Assembly: GCA_003996215.1 (NCBI GenBank)
Contig: QJPP01007235.1
Span: 992,001-1,056,000, forward strand
Direction of reading: 5' to 3'
DNA: 64,000 nucleotides
Origin: Jaltomata sinuosa
Taxonomy: Eukaryota > Streptophyta > Magnoliopsida > Solanales > Solanaceae
Program-made: the position numbers and the translations under genes
Notes under the pieces: generated by a model
What the model was told of the DNA's origin: nothing
Seen by the model: only the letters and a program-made list of their open reading frames with translations
Databases searched by the model: none
Shown: piece by piece, positions 10,763 through 21,900 of the stretch
Layout of the letters: each line of letters opens with the position of its first letter
Numbering within the stretch: position 1 is the stretch's first letter

Positions 10763-12701
10763 TTCTTAAATTAGGTGGTATACTAAAACAAAGAGAAAAA
10801 GATTGTAACTTTGTAGGCAATGAGGAGTGAAGCCTAGTGACATATGTCTGTATATATAGAGGTAAAAAACACAAATATTTTCAAAGAAAAATTGAAGTGG
10901 CAAGGCATGGGACAGTTGAAAACTTTAAATATTTTGCAATTGAAGTTCTGTGCATGCATACTGCACTATATTTATTCAAAATTAATACATGCAGCTAAAT
11001 TTGCGATGAATCAAATGATGATGATTCTCATGTTTCTATAGGCTTAGATTTTCGGGCCTTTTAATTGTTATCTTTAATTTCTGTATTCTTTTCTTTCTAT
11101 GTTAATCTTAATTTTGATGAGTTTAAGTTTAATTATTGTGATCCAAAGATGTAGTTTTAGTGCATGTTTACTGCTTTAGAGTGATGACATCAAGATAATG
11201 TACTATGGATTTAAGTTAATAATAACTTATTAATCGGTCACAACATATTAGTCACATTGCAGGTTCGGATTTTGTACCCGCCTCTAATCAATGGAATATT
11301 TTTCACCTGGATAGAAGGCAAGTCCCAACCTACTTGATTACAATGTAATATTGGCGCCGGAGCACAAAGAATTGAAAAAAGTACCATCTAAGAAGTGGCT
11401 CACATATGTCCCTACTGTTACACAAATAACTCACATATACCCTTACTTTAACGGATCATATCAAAATTTTATTTTTTAACTTTTAATTGAAAAAATACCA
11501 CGTGACACTTAAATAACTCTACCCAATAATTTTTAAAGTAAAGTTTAGCTTAATTAAGAACTCCATACAAGTCACGTCGCTATCGCCCGGCGTGATGAAC
11601 TATGGGACAAAAACGTACATTATTTTGTTTGTATTGGATTAATAAGCTTGTTTGACTAAATTTAAAAGTGTTTAATTTAAAAATTATTTGTTTTAGAAAG
11701 TTAAGGTGTTCGACTTAAATTTTAGGAATAAAATAGGCGTTCTTGAGTAACATTTGAGGTTATTTTTTAGAAGCTAAAATAAAAACTTTTTTCGATAAGT
11801 ATTTTGTTAACTTGACACAATCTAAATTACTGCTTTAATATTAGCGAAAATATTTTTGAAATTTATTAGCCAAATAGAAATACTCTCTTCAAGGGTACAT
11901 TTTAGAACCAAAATAAGTTAATTTTAGAAATTAACTCAAAAGGGGATATAAATCGGGCTAAAGATTCTTTAATTTTAACTTAGCATGATACTTGTCCTTT
12001 TTCGGTTAATTAAGTTGTACATTTCTTCCCCAAAAATGTCACATCATTAAGAGTATTTTTATATTTTCCTTATTAACTTCTAATTAATTAATATGGAATT
12101 TTGTTAACACACCAACAACTGGACAAGCTACCCATGTATTGTAATTTGTAACAGACAAACAGTACGCACCAATGAAAGCACCATTGTAACAATATGCAAA
12201 TTTAATGAAATAGTAGCCCAAATTATCAATTGTTATTAATAAAATTTGAAGTGCATTTACAATCAAAATAGCACTCTTAAGATAAAAATTACATAAAAGT
12301 AAAGTAACTAGGAATAGGTACTAGAAAAGGATGAAATGCCAGAAGAACGGGAGATGAGAAACACAAAATTGTCTTAGCACTTTATAATTTATTGTGTCAT
12401 TAGCCTTGATCCCAAATTGGCCTTTGTGAGGGCCTATTCCAATTGCTACTTCTAATTCTAATATCCATTTGTGTCACCCTTGTTGGAAACCGTATTGGGC
12501 TGAGTCTAATTCATAACTTGAGGTCCGAGAAAGATAAGAGGTACGCAAACTTTATTCCTATCTTTATGAGATATAAAAGCTATTTTCGATAGACCTTCGA
12601 TAATTTTCCATACTACCAGTAACCCCAAAATACCAAAAGCTAGTAGAAAAAAAGAGAACATTTGTGTAAATCAGCCAACTTAGAAGAAGTTGAAAGTTAA
12701 A
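10763..12701. other. Intergenic spacer
   Basis: The left end is the promoter side of glycine-rich gene 4. Near 12515-12600 there is a degraded minus-orientation TS-type SINE fragment (GTACGCA and CGATAGACCTTCGA motifs). I see no credible coding region; short frames such as the one near 12084-12266 have no supporting features. Confidence 0.5.
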
Positions 12702-12717
12702 TGGGCCATATGGCCCA
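12702..12717. promoter_or_regulatory. Palindromic double site II element
   Basis: TGGGCCATATGGCCCA is a perfect 16-base palindrome containing two inverted TGGGCC (site II) motifs. A further TTGGCCCAAA lies near 12755, all 150-220 bases upstream of the ATG at 12920. Site II elements are known TCP-factor binding sites in promoters of organelle and housekeeping genes. Function here is inferred. Confidence 0.55.
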
Positions 12718-12832
12718 CTCAAATGATTCTCATGGATCCATACTAAACAGGCCTTGGCCCAAAATAAAGCCCTCTTATCCATTACCACAAATTTATTCAT
12801 TCTCCTCTTCCCTCCTTCCTTAAAAACCTTAT

Positions 12833-12841
12833 CTATATATC
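12833..12841 (+). promoter_or_regulatory. Candidate TATA box
   Basis: CTATATATC lies 79 bases upstream of the ATG at 12920. This is a plausible distance for a plant TATA box with a 5' leader of about 50 bases. Confidence 0.45.
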
Positions 12842-12919
12842 ATCAAAATTATTCTTTGTTTAAAATTACACTCAACTAAATGAAATAATTTTTTTAAAAA
12901 AACTTCAATATCCACCAAT

Positions 12920-13994
12920 ATGAAGTGCATTACCCTTAACTCTCCAATTTTACTAAAATTTTCAACCAACAAATTCACATGCCAATACCATAAATCAAAG
13001 CCATTTTGCCTATTGGAGCAGCAACAACATTATTATAATGCTAAATTAGCTACTGGTTTTGTAAAGGGAAAAAGGACTATGTTAATTGCTCCACTTAGAG
13101 CTGTTAATTCACCTGCTGCTTCTGGAGACTTGTCAGTTTTGCTACAGACAGGGTTGGTACTTTTCTTCTTTCTTTTTTTAAATTTTTTAAGTTTAACTCG
13201 TTAGATTTAGTAATATATTACGATAATTCACATAATAATATCTAGAAAGATTGAAAAAAGAATTTTGCATATTGCTTGAAAAAATATTATTGTTTCCTTT
13301 ATTAGACAAATTCTGAATTTGAAGTTTATGTGTTCCTATACCAACTTCAAATGAACTTTTATCGATAATTAAATTCACAATCAAATATTTATTACTTGAG
13401 CCAAGGGTTTATCGGAAACAACATCTCTATCTTTTAAGGTAACAATAAGGTCTGCATACACATTATCCTTTTCAGACTTTATTTGTGGGATTATATTGGG
13501 TAATATTTATTACTGTATAAAAAGTTTGTGCAGAAACTGAGTTAACTATTACGAAAGGAGGATATTTTGAACTGCTAAGGAGGTTTTATTTTAGATTAAT
13601 CGTTGCTTCTCCTTAGCCAAAAAGAACAGTGAAACCAAACAGAGTGAAGCACATGATTTAAGTGTGAATTGGAATAATTATACAACAACGACAGACCTCG
13701 TGAAATCCCCCAAGTGGGGTCTGAAGAGGGTAGTGTAGCTGTTTCGTTAAAAAATTCTACATAATAAATCTAGCTACTCATATATATATTTTTTTTTATA
13801 GTTACACAAGTATCTATATTGACTTAACATTAGGGGAGGAATACAATAAAGTATAATGCCTTTTTTCTAACAGTGCAGTAATGCTATTTATGTACTGGAT
13901 TGCCAACTTTGTGGTGCCAGCGTTTGTCATAAAGGATCTTCAAGGTGACAGTACCAACAACAATAACAAGACTGATGAAAAAGATCTTCTGTGA
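12920..13994 (+). CDS. Small organelle-targeted single-pass membrane protein
   Basis: Exon 1 is 12920-13152 and exon 2 is 13874-13994, joined at ACAGG/GT and CTAACAG/T in phase 2, giving 117 aa. The first 60 or so residues are rich in Ser, Thr, Lys and Asn and poor in acidic residues, as in a chloroplast (or mitochondrial) transit peptide. After a short linker comes a hydrophobic segment, residues about 79-97, with AVMLFMYWIANFVVP. A polar tail rich in Asn, Lys and Asp follows. The conserved look of the membrane segment and the correct splicing argue for a real gene. I do not recognise the family; a small thylakoid protein is a guess. The intron carries two TS-type SINE fragments. Confidence 0.75.
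13396..13510 (+). repeat. TS-type SINE fragment
   Basis: This stretch contains GTTTATCGGAAACAACATCTC, AAGGTCTGCATACACA and TTGTGGGATTATATTGGGTA, in the order seen in the 3' half of the Solanaceae TS SINE. It lies in the intron of the preceding gene. Confidence 0.6.
13678..13755 (-). repeat. TS-type SINE fragment, minus orientation
   Basis: The ACAACAACGACAGACC start is a CAA-repeat tail. It is followed by CCCCCAAGTGGGGTCTGAAG and a GAGGGTAGTGTA block, the reverse-oriented TS SINE 3' end. It lies in the same intron as the preceding fragment but in the opposite orientation. Confidence 0.55.
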
Positions 13995-14031
13995 AGATTA
14001 GCTAGAACGATTGATTTGATTGATTTTTTCT

Positions 14032-14140
14032 GTTGAATATATTGGAATGTTTAATTCTTTCGGAAACAGTCTCTCTACCTCCGAGAGGGAGATAGAGGTA
14101 ATTAAGGTCTGTGTACACTCTATCCTCCTCAGATGAATTA
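14032..14140 (+). repeat. TS-type SINE fragment
   Basis: TTTCGGAAACAGTCTCTCTA is followed by AGGTCTGTGTACACTCTATC, the diagnostic TS SINE blocks. The tail is missing. Confidence 0.55.
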
Positions 14141-14277
14141 ATCCATGTTCTTTGCTTTTTAAGTCACTAAATTCTTGCAAAGGGTACTAATTAAAAGAAC
14201 GATTACATCAATCACGTAAATATAGAGTTTAAACCTTGTCCTGTCACGTCCCATTGCCATCCCTACTAGTACTATTG

Positions 14278-15478
14278 AAATAGTGCAACCATATCTTTGA
14301 AGTGATGGAGGAGTTCGTCAACTGTCATGACTCGATGATCACGTTTGTCTCTCACCCGAACACTGACCTGACCATCCGGGCTTCCTCCTCTCCAACAACG
14401 AGAATATAGTTATACTGTACTAGTTGAGCTTCTCGTACCTTTTTCCCGAATGTCTTGTCACTTACATCAACATCTACCTGATAACGTGCATCATGTATTT
14501 GTTTCTGGATCTCAAGCGCGTATGCTTGAGACTTGTTGGATACAGGGCAGACAATGGCTTGACGCGGACTAAGCCAGAATGGCCATTTCCCCTTGTAATG
14601 CTCGAAGAGTATTGCAAACATTCGTTCAACTGAACTCAGTATAGCTCTGTGTATCATAACAAGTCTCTCCCTGACTTGATCGTTTTCGTTTTCTGCTACG
14701 TATAATAGGTTGAATCGTTCAGGAAGTTGGAAATCAAGCTGCAGTGTTGCACATTGTAGTTTTCTTTTCATTGCATCAGATATACTGATATCGATTTTCG
14801 GACCGTAAAGCGCTCCGTCCCCGTTGTTGATCTCCCAGGGCTTCCCGAACTTCAGCAAGTGCATCTTCAGTTTTTTTCCAGGTTTCTATGCCTCCGATAT
14901 ACTTTTCAGGCCTCGTGGATAACTTGAGGTCAAAGTTACTGAATCCGAATATGTTATACACATAGTTGATGAAATCCAGGACGTTTTTCACTTCGTCCTT
15001 GATCTGGGACTCCCTGCAGAAGATGTGAGCGTCGTCCTGGTGAAATTGCCTGAGACGCGTTAACCCTGTAAGGGCACCACTGGCTTCGTTCCTGTGAAGA
15101 GCCCCGAAGTCAGCCAGACGGAGAGGTAGTTCTCTGTAGGAACGAACCCTGTGACCGAATACTCTACATGTCCGGGGCAGTTCATTGGCTTCAACCCGAA
15201 CTGATCTGCTGCTTTGTCATCAGCATGTTCTCTTTGTACTTTGCAGCATGGCCAGAAGTTTCCCATAACTGCATCTTGTATATGTCTGGACTCCAAACCT
15301 CCTCGTAGCCTCTTTTCCAGTACTCATCCTTCAAGAATTCGAGCAATTTGTTGCAAATTCGAGCACCATGTGGAAGAAAGAAACAACTTCCAGGGCTTAA
15401 TGGATCAAAATAGAAAAGCTCTTGCTTCTTATTCAGCTCTCTGTGATCGTATTTGTTTGCTACGTATTCCAGATCCAT
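14278..15478 (-). pseudogene. Threonyl-tRNA synthetase pseudogene, intronless and frameshifted
   Basis: Read on the minus strand, fragments in changing frames give the class II threonyl-tRNA synthetase core in the right order: KYDHRELNKKQELF, SPGSCFFLPHG, YEEVWSPDIY, WETSGHAAKYKENM, FGLKPMNCPGH, SYRELPLRLADFG, GLTRLRQFHQDDAHIF (motif 2), LYGPKIDIS, ATLQLDFQLPERFNL, MIHRAILSSVERM (motif 3) and the anticodon-binding part (WLSPRQAIVCPVS, AQYNYILVVGEEE-type). At least four frame changes are needed, near 15200, 15145, 14855 and 14375. The N-terminal TGS and editing domains are missing. The roughly 400-codon core has no introns, so a 5'-truncated retrocopy is likely. I saw no poly(A) tract. It is not expected to make an active enzyme. 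Confidence 0.85.
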
Positions 15479-15936
15479 AATTTTGCAAACAAGAAAAAGG
15501 AGGGAGGCAACAAAAAATAGTAACAACCCTATTTATAATGGTGCAATAGGGTTTACAAAACATATTTCCATAAGAATTCAACTACAAATCCTAATCCTAA
15601 ACAGTTTAGGTTTCCTTACATCAAAAGAATACGCGTTGATTTAAGTATGGAAAAATCTTAGAAATATTTTAAAATTTTAAAAGAAAAACTATATATTTTT
15701 GTAATTACAGGTAGTGAACTTTAGCCAAACATCTTCGAGGAATATTTTTACATGAAAAACATGTTTCCAGAAAAATGTTTTTCATGAAAAATACTTCCAT
15801 CATATAAAATACAGTAAAATAGATTCCTCCATTAACCGTTTCATCACAAGCATCAGCTGAAACTCACAATGTTGGAATTTTCATCGGGTCTCTGCATTAA
15901 CATTTACAATTGCAGAATGAACAAAAGATACAGTTC
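15479..15936. other. Spacer between ThrRS pseudogene and Rab3GAP gene
   Basis: An imperfect foldback of ACATGAAAAACATGTTT-type sequence near 15750-15800 resembles the ends of the element at 48630-49549. The right part is probably 3' UTR of the minus-strand gene ending at 15937. Confidence 0.4.
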
Positions 15937-18900
15937 TTATACAATTGTCCAGTCATTTTCGACGGGAGTAACAGGTTTATCAGCTGGAGATGAACTGCCG
16001 GGCTTAGGAGGTTTCTTTGAAAACATCGATGAGAAAGGTTGGCGTGATGGACTGTCCTCCCGGTTCTTCTGGTCTTGCGGTGATAGTTTATCCTTGTTTC
16101 TGAATATGAGGCTAAGCCTTTTAAATCGACTTTTTAGTTCATTCGCAGGCGCAGCTGTAGGTTCTTCAGGTTGAAATGTGATCCTTATGACTTCATCTGG
16201 ACTGAGTACCATTGTCTCTACAGTCTCGTAGACCTAGCAAAAAAGTTTAATAGTAATTCATCAAGGCAGAACAACTTATTAATAAGTTTTTTGTGGATTC
16301 CGTATAAACCTTGTATCCCTGAAAAGTTACTAGTCTTTTCTTTGTTCAGGGTAAACCACCGCCTCTCAGGTCCTCCGACTGATTCTACCATAGAGGCCAA
16401 CGATAGACAATAACTCCCCCCCCGAACACAGCTTACAACTTTCATCGCACTGTGCTCTCCAAAGAGCAACTCTTCTCAAAATCTTACCCAAAAGGTGCTG
16501 AGTTGGAATCCCATTCTAACTAAGGATTCAAGTTTATAATTGAGAAATTCCCTGAGGGTCCGCTAGGACACAGTTCAAAACACGGTGGATAATGAACCAG
16601 CTCCAGTAATGTTCACCACTTCAACATCAGGTCTTTTGTCACAGAGTATGTACTCATGATGTGTGCCTAACCTACACATCACGCGTTGTTCTCTTACTAG
16701 AGAACCAAAATCCTAGGGGAGAAACGTTACTAGTCCTTTATAAGCCAGTGAAAGGAAGTGAAATGCACAAGCACTTCTCAGGAGCAAGACTTGTGCTTGT
16801 GTCCAGCACCACAAGTCAGCAAGCTTATTAACTTTCACCAAGTTAGATAAACATACCTGGCACAATTCATCAACTTTCTCAACCCAGTTGCTTCTTTGAC
16901 AGGTGGCAATGACATATTCTTTACAATCACAGAACAACTTTGATAAATTTGAGTTGTTCGAGAGGGTGGCCTCAGCAGTTACAAATCCTGATCCCAGCTG
17001 ACATTTAAATACCAAATAACATACATTATAATCTTTATGACTTGGAAGCTGAAAAATGTCACAACCAAGCCAGAATGATGCTTTATTTACTATGTTATGG
17101 AAACGTGAGAGAGGGGGACACGATGACAGTGGAAAATTGACTTAGAAGGTTCCTAAGCATCACCAAATAAACTGCAATTTATTACAATATAATTGTTCTG
17201 GCTACCAAAAGTAGATGGAATTAGGAAAGAAAATTGTGTCTTGCACAAATTTCATCAACTTTTTCCTCTTGACAAAAAAGACGCATAACAATGGAATATT
17301 CTCAACTGTGTATTTGAGTTTATAGATGAAATTTCCACATAAGACAGGCTGATATAAATTCAAAATCTATGTTCAGAATGAAATATTGATACCAAGCCTT
17401 GAAACAATAACAGAAAAAATCCTTGTTCAACATGGAACTGCAATACTACCACAAGAGAGTTTCTGCTAGTCCAAAAGAAAAATGCATATTGGCATTCATT
17501 TGAAAGATATTAATATATCTTTGAATATTCATTTGTTATTTCTTTTACCAATGACAGGCTGAATTATTTCCTTATGAGAGTTTTAAGGAATAAGAGTAAC
17601 AGAAGAAACAGATGAAAATTAAGACCAGACACATTTCAAACATGCATAAGAGGACTTACAAGAGATATAAACAGCTGCTTGAAAAGCTCATGGGGCAATA
17701 TATCCTCTAAATTATCCAGAATACTTTCCCTACAGAAGGCACCATAGAGCTCCTTTCAGAAAATCAAAACACATTGTTTAGATCTTCTAAGCCGACCTGG
17801 AACTTAGAAACTTACACTGCCAAATCCTCATCAAAGAGAGGAGTTTGTCTAACAGCCGGCACTGGCTTTGAGGTTTCCCATAGTTCGCGCCACAAGTTGC
17901 CTAGAAACATCAATCCGCAGAACTTGTCAGATAAAGTTTTGCACACTTATGCCACCTACCACCTATTCAGCTTGAAATGCACTCAAAGATGCTTTGTACT
18001 TATCACATTATCAACAATCATAATGCAACCGTGAGAAGTCTTAAGAGGACAGTGCAAACTTAGTGCAAGTTAGTATATTGTTCCATCCACCCAAATACCA
18101 CTTCCACCAACTAGTTTAAAAATATTCTTCTACAACCTGCATAGCATTATGAGTAAGTGGATAGACACCTAGTCATACCTAGCACTGCTGCACGTACTCA
18201 AAAGAATCTTTCTTCTACTAAGACCCACTGAGTTACTAGACAAACCAATTTGTGGTACAGTCCAATTTGAGGAGTAGTCTCATCTTTATACAAATACAAA
18301 TAAACCCAATAATAATCTTGTTTCAGTTTCTCTCTTTTCTTTTATAACCGTGGTGTCCGGGCCAGCTTGCGCATACCTGCCACCTCCCACCAACAACAAT
18401 ATCGGATAACTTTGTCCACCAAGGCTAGAATAGATGGGAAGAAATCACCTAGTTTTTGTCTCTGCAAAGAATTGAACCAGAGACCTCATGGTGCTCAACC
18501 AACGTCATTGACCACTAGGCCACACCCTTTCAGTTTCTATTTTCTCCATTCATCTAGTTTCATGAATCAATCAATCATAGGACTCCAGTAGAAAATAACA
18601 TTGCATATATCAGAAAGCTTTAAGCAAAACCAATAAGTGCTATTTCAAGAATAAGACATCCACTATCGAACCCTCAAAAGTCAAAATAACTTCCATAATC
18701 ACTTTGCTTGTGCTAGGACTATCTCTAAATAAAGCAATTCATTGACATAGCACTATTGTCTTTTCCTGGCGCGATAGAAGTGAAAGGCATAATTTTTTAG
18801 CTATTTGAGAATTATGTAAGCTCCTTATCACCTCCTAATACAGAGAGCAGCCTGAGCAGATGGAGCTTGAAGAGTGATTAACAATGGCTGCTAACATATA

Positions 18901-21900
18901 GAAACATGTGACCACTTCTTCTGATTCAGCAGCTCAAAGTAAAGGTCAATTTAAACCCTATTGGCTAAAGAAGACCTTAAAACCAGAAAGACTCATGCAT
19001 GACAAAGAAAAAGTAACAGAAGTACAGCACTTGAAATGTGATTTTCAGAAAACAAGAGGTGAGAATTGTGACATGAAATTTGAGTTAATTAGAATAGAAC
19101 CTTCTTTCTGCATTCGAGTACTCAGTTGGCCTCTTCCAGACAATGAGTCATTAGCATCAAGAGTTTCATTACTTTCATCATTTGTATCACCTTCCATCCA
19201 ATCAGGAGGAGAATGCCATCTAACAAAATCTTCTAATATACACCCGGGGTTTGCTGCCTAGTAGAGTTCAGGAAATTTGCATGTTAGTTTCGGTCAGATG
19301 CTGCCAAAATGCCAGATTGAGATGGTACTTCAGGAAACCCTAAATTACAGATTCTGTTACAGAAACTTCACCTTGAAAGCCTGCATGTCAGATAGGAGTT
19401 GAGAGCACCCAGCTCCAAGACTGATGATAGAAAAAACAAGCATTTCAGATGAAAGGGTCAAGATTATCCTACTTGTGTCTATAAGTTGGAATATTTGAGG
19501 CATTAGGGGCAGCAATGAGCAGTAAAAAATATGAAACAAAGAAAAGGACAAGGAACAAAAGAAATCAGATGATTGTATTCTTTAGTACAGAAAAAAACAG
19601 AAAGCTCCTTGATGTATTTGTAATAAATAGAAACTAAGAAAAATCGAAACAGTTTGAAAAACGTTGATAATTAATGCCAACTTTTGATAAAATGATGATT
19701 AGTGACCACTTATCCAAGAAAAAGAAGACCCACAACTGTCATTCCTGAGCAAATTTTAGTGTAAGCAAGGTATAGGTAGTGTAAATGTTTTTGCAGAATA
19801 AGTGTTAAACTGCCAATATTAATGATTGGACTCCATTTATGGACACTTGCAGCATGATCTTGAAAACATAACAGCCTAAAGGCATTACCTCCCCGTCCGG
19901 AGCACCAGCTCCTCTGTTTCTTTGATTAGATCTTCTGTTAGTAAAGGTTCTTCCTACATATATATATATTCATGGTCATAAACGATCAATAGTTAAAACA
20001 GTGGAAGGTATCCAATTCGTATCATAACATCTGCTCCTGTCCACAAACCTGCATTACTGGCGTATAAATAGGTTCACCCGTTTCCAACATTGTTAGATCA
20101 GATCGGCTATCCACTCCAAGCCGAAGAATTAATTCTCCTGTGCTAACTTTAGCATACCAGACAGGAGTTGCAGGAAGAGTGCCCTCATCAACAAGAACAT
20201 CAGTATTTGAACTTGCTAGCCTGACAACCGAATCCAACGATTCAGTGGCTGCAATGCGTCGATTTTTTCTGGAAATGCAACGGTTAATAACCTGGAGTTG
20301 CTGATACAAAAGACATGAATTTAGGTCCGGAATTTGATCGGGAGGAATGCCAGGGATATATTGTCCTTCTGACCACAGCCTCCTCAACTGCATGCAAAGA
20401 AGATTGAAGATGTAGTACTCAGAGCATTTACAGGACTATGTTCACAGCACATCAACTAAATTAGGAAAATGATCTAAAGTGTAACTTGATGTCTAACTAG
20501 AAGATGATATACCGTCAAAAGGATCCACTATCTACAATAAATTGAATACGGGATTAGTATCTACTCATGAAGATATAATATGTCACTGCAGCTTAAACGA
20601 ATGAGGCCAGTGAATTAATATACTAGTGGACACTACAAAATCTAGAAAGGGTTCCATAAGCTCCATAAAATAGTAACGGAAGAAAGTGAGCTCTTTTATC
20701 CTTAACAATAAAAAAGGAAAAGAAAGGAAACGAAATCAGAAGAAGAGAAGAGTATGAAGAGGTTCAATTTGCAAAAACTTTCAAACAAGGATATAGACTT
20801 GTCATAGTATATTACTATGATTGAAAAATGAAATTCAACTTGATTGGTAGTCTTAACTATCAAGCTATATCAGCTTTGGGGCTTTGTGAGTGTGCGCATG
20901 TGTGGGGGTGGGGACCCCGTTTTTATAGAATATTGGGTCTCCTTTTTGAGAATCATGTTTCGATGTAGGTTCTCTTTGTTAGTTTCTTTTCATATACTGC
21001 TTATATACCGGGTTTTCTTGCCCCAATTGTTAATAAAATGATTTACCTAATCAAAAAAAACAACGAAGAGCTTTTGAGAAAAGGTTGAATTCTATCATTT
21101 CAAAGACTGCCGCCTTTTTTTTTTTTACAACCATGGTGTCTGGGCCAGCTTGTTACACATCGACTAATTCCACGGGGCACCTGCTACCTCCCAGCAGCAC
21201 AGGTTACCGGGTAACTCTATCCACCAAGACTTGGACATATGGGATAATTCTAAAAACTGTCTTTTAACATTATAAACCTGGATATGACCAGAGAAGTCAA
21301 TCGGTTGCGGTCTTTTAAGAAGACGTGTGCACTCCTAGTCATAACTAGTTACTTCTAACCATGGTAACCATCAAGTTTTTATGCATTAATATACTATATA
21401 TTTGCATTACAGTAGCCAACTTAACCATCAGAACATGAACATCTAATCCCTACTAGCCTTGCTGGTCAAGGATCATTGCAAATGAATAAAATTTGCTTTT
21501 TGGCAAGTTCACTGCCCTTGAGAAAGCCAACTAGTTTAGCAGTAAGATAAAGGTGCAACATTCTATCAGGGGTGAAAAGTGATGCTGCTTTATTAATCTT
21601 CAGAAACCACTCCTTTAACAGAACGGATAGCTCAATGCATATTCATGTTAGAAAAAGCTGGTGTGTGATATAAGCAATGATAAAAAGCAGAGGTAAGTGA
21701 TATAAATATCTCATGTGACAACATGAATCCCTCTGTGCTTAGAGAATTGAATGTGAACTAGTTTTGTAGAGTATACTTACTTCAGCAACAATTTTGCACC
21801 ATAATAATGCCATTTTACGCAGTGATTTCATACGTCCAGTTACATCAGCAAGATTAACGATAAAACTTTCGGGAGGAGCACCATGAATATCCTTAGGGAA

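Noticed and set aside
12084..12800. Two minus-strand frames of 60-78 codons
   Set aside because: They lie in the promoter and spacer before the gene at 12920. They lack family features, and one crosses the site II palindrome.
14352..15526. Functional threonyl-tRNA synthetase gene
   Set aside because: Several frame changes break the coding sequence, and the N-terminal domains are missing, so a pseudogene call fits better.
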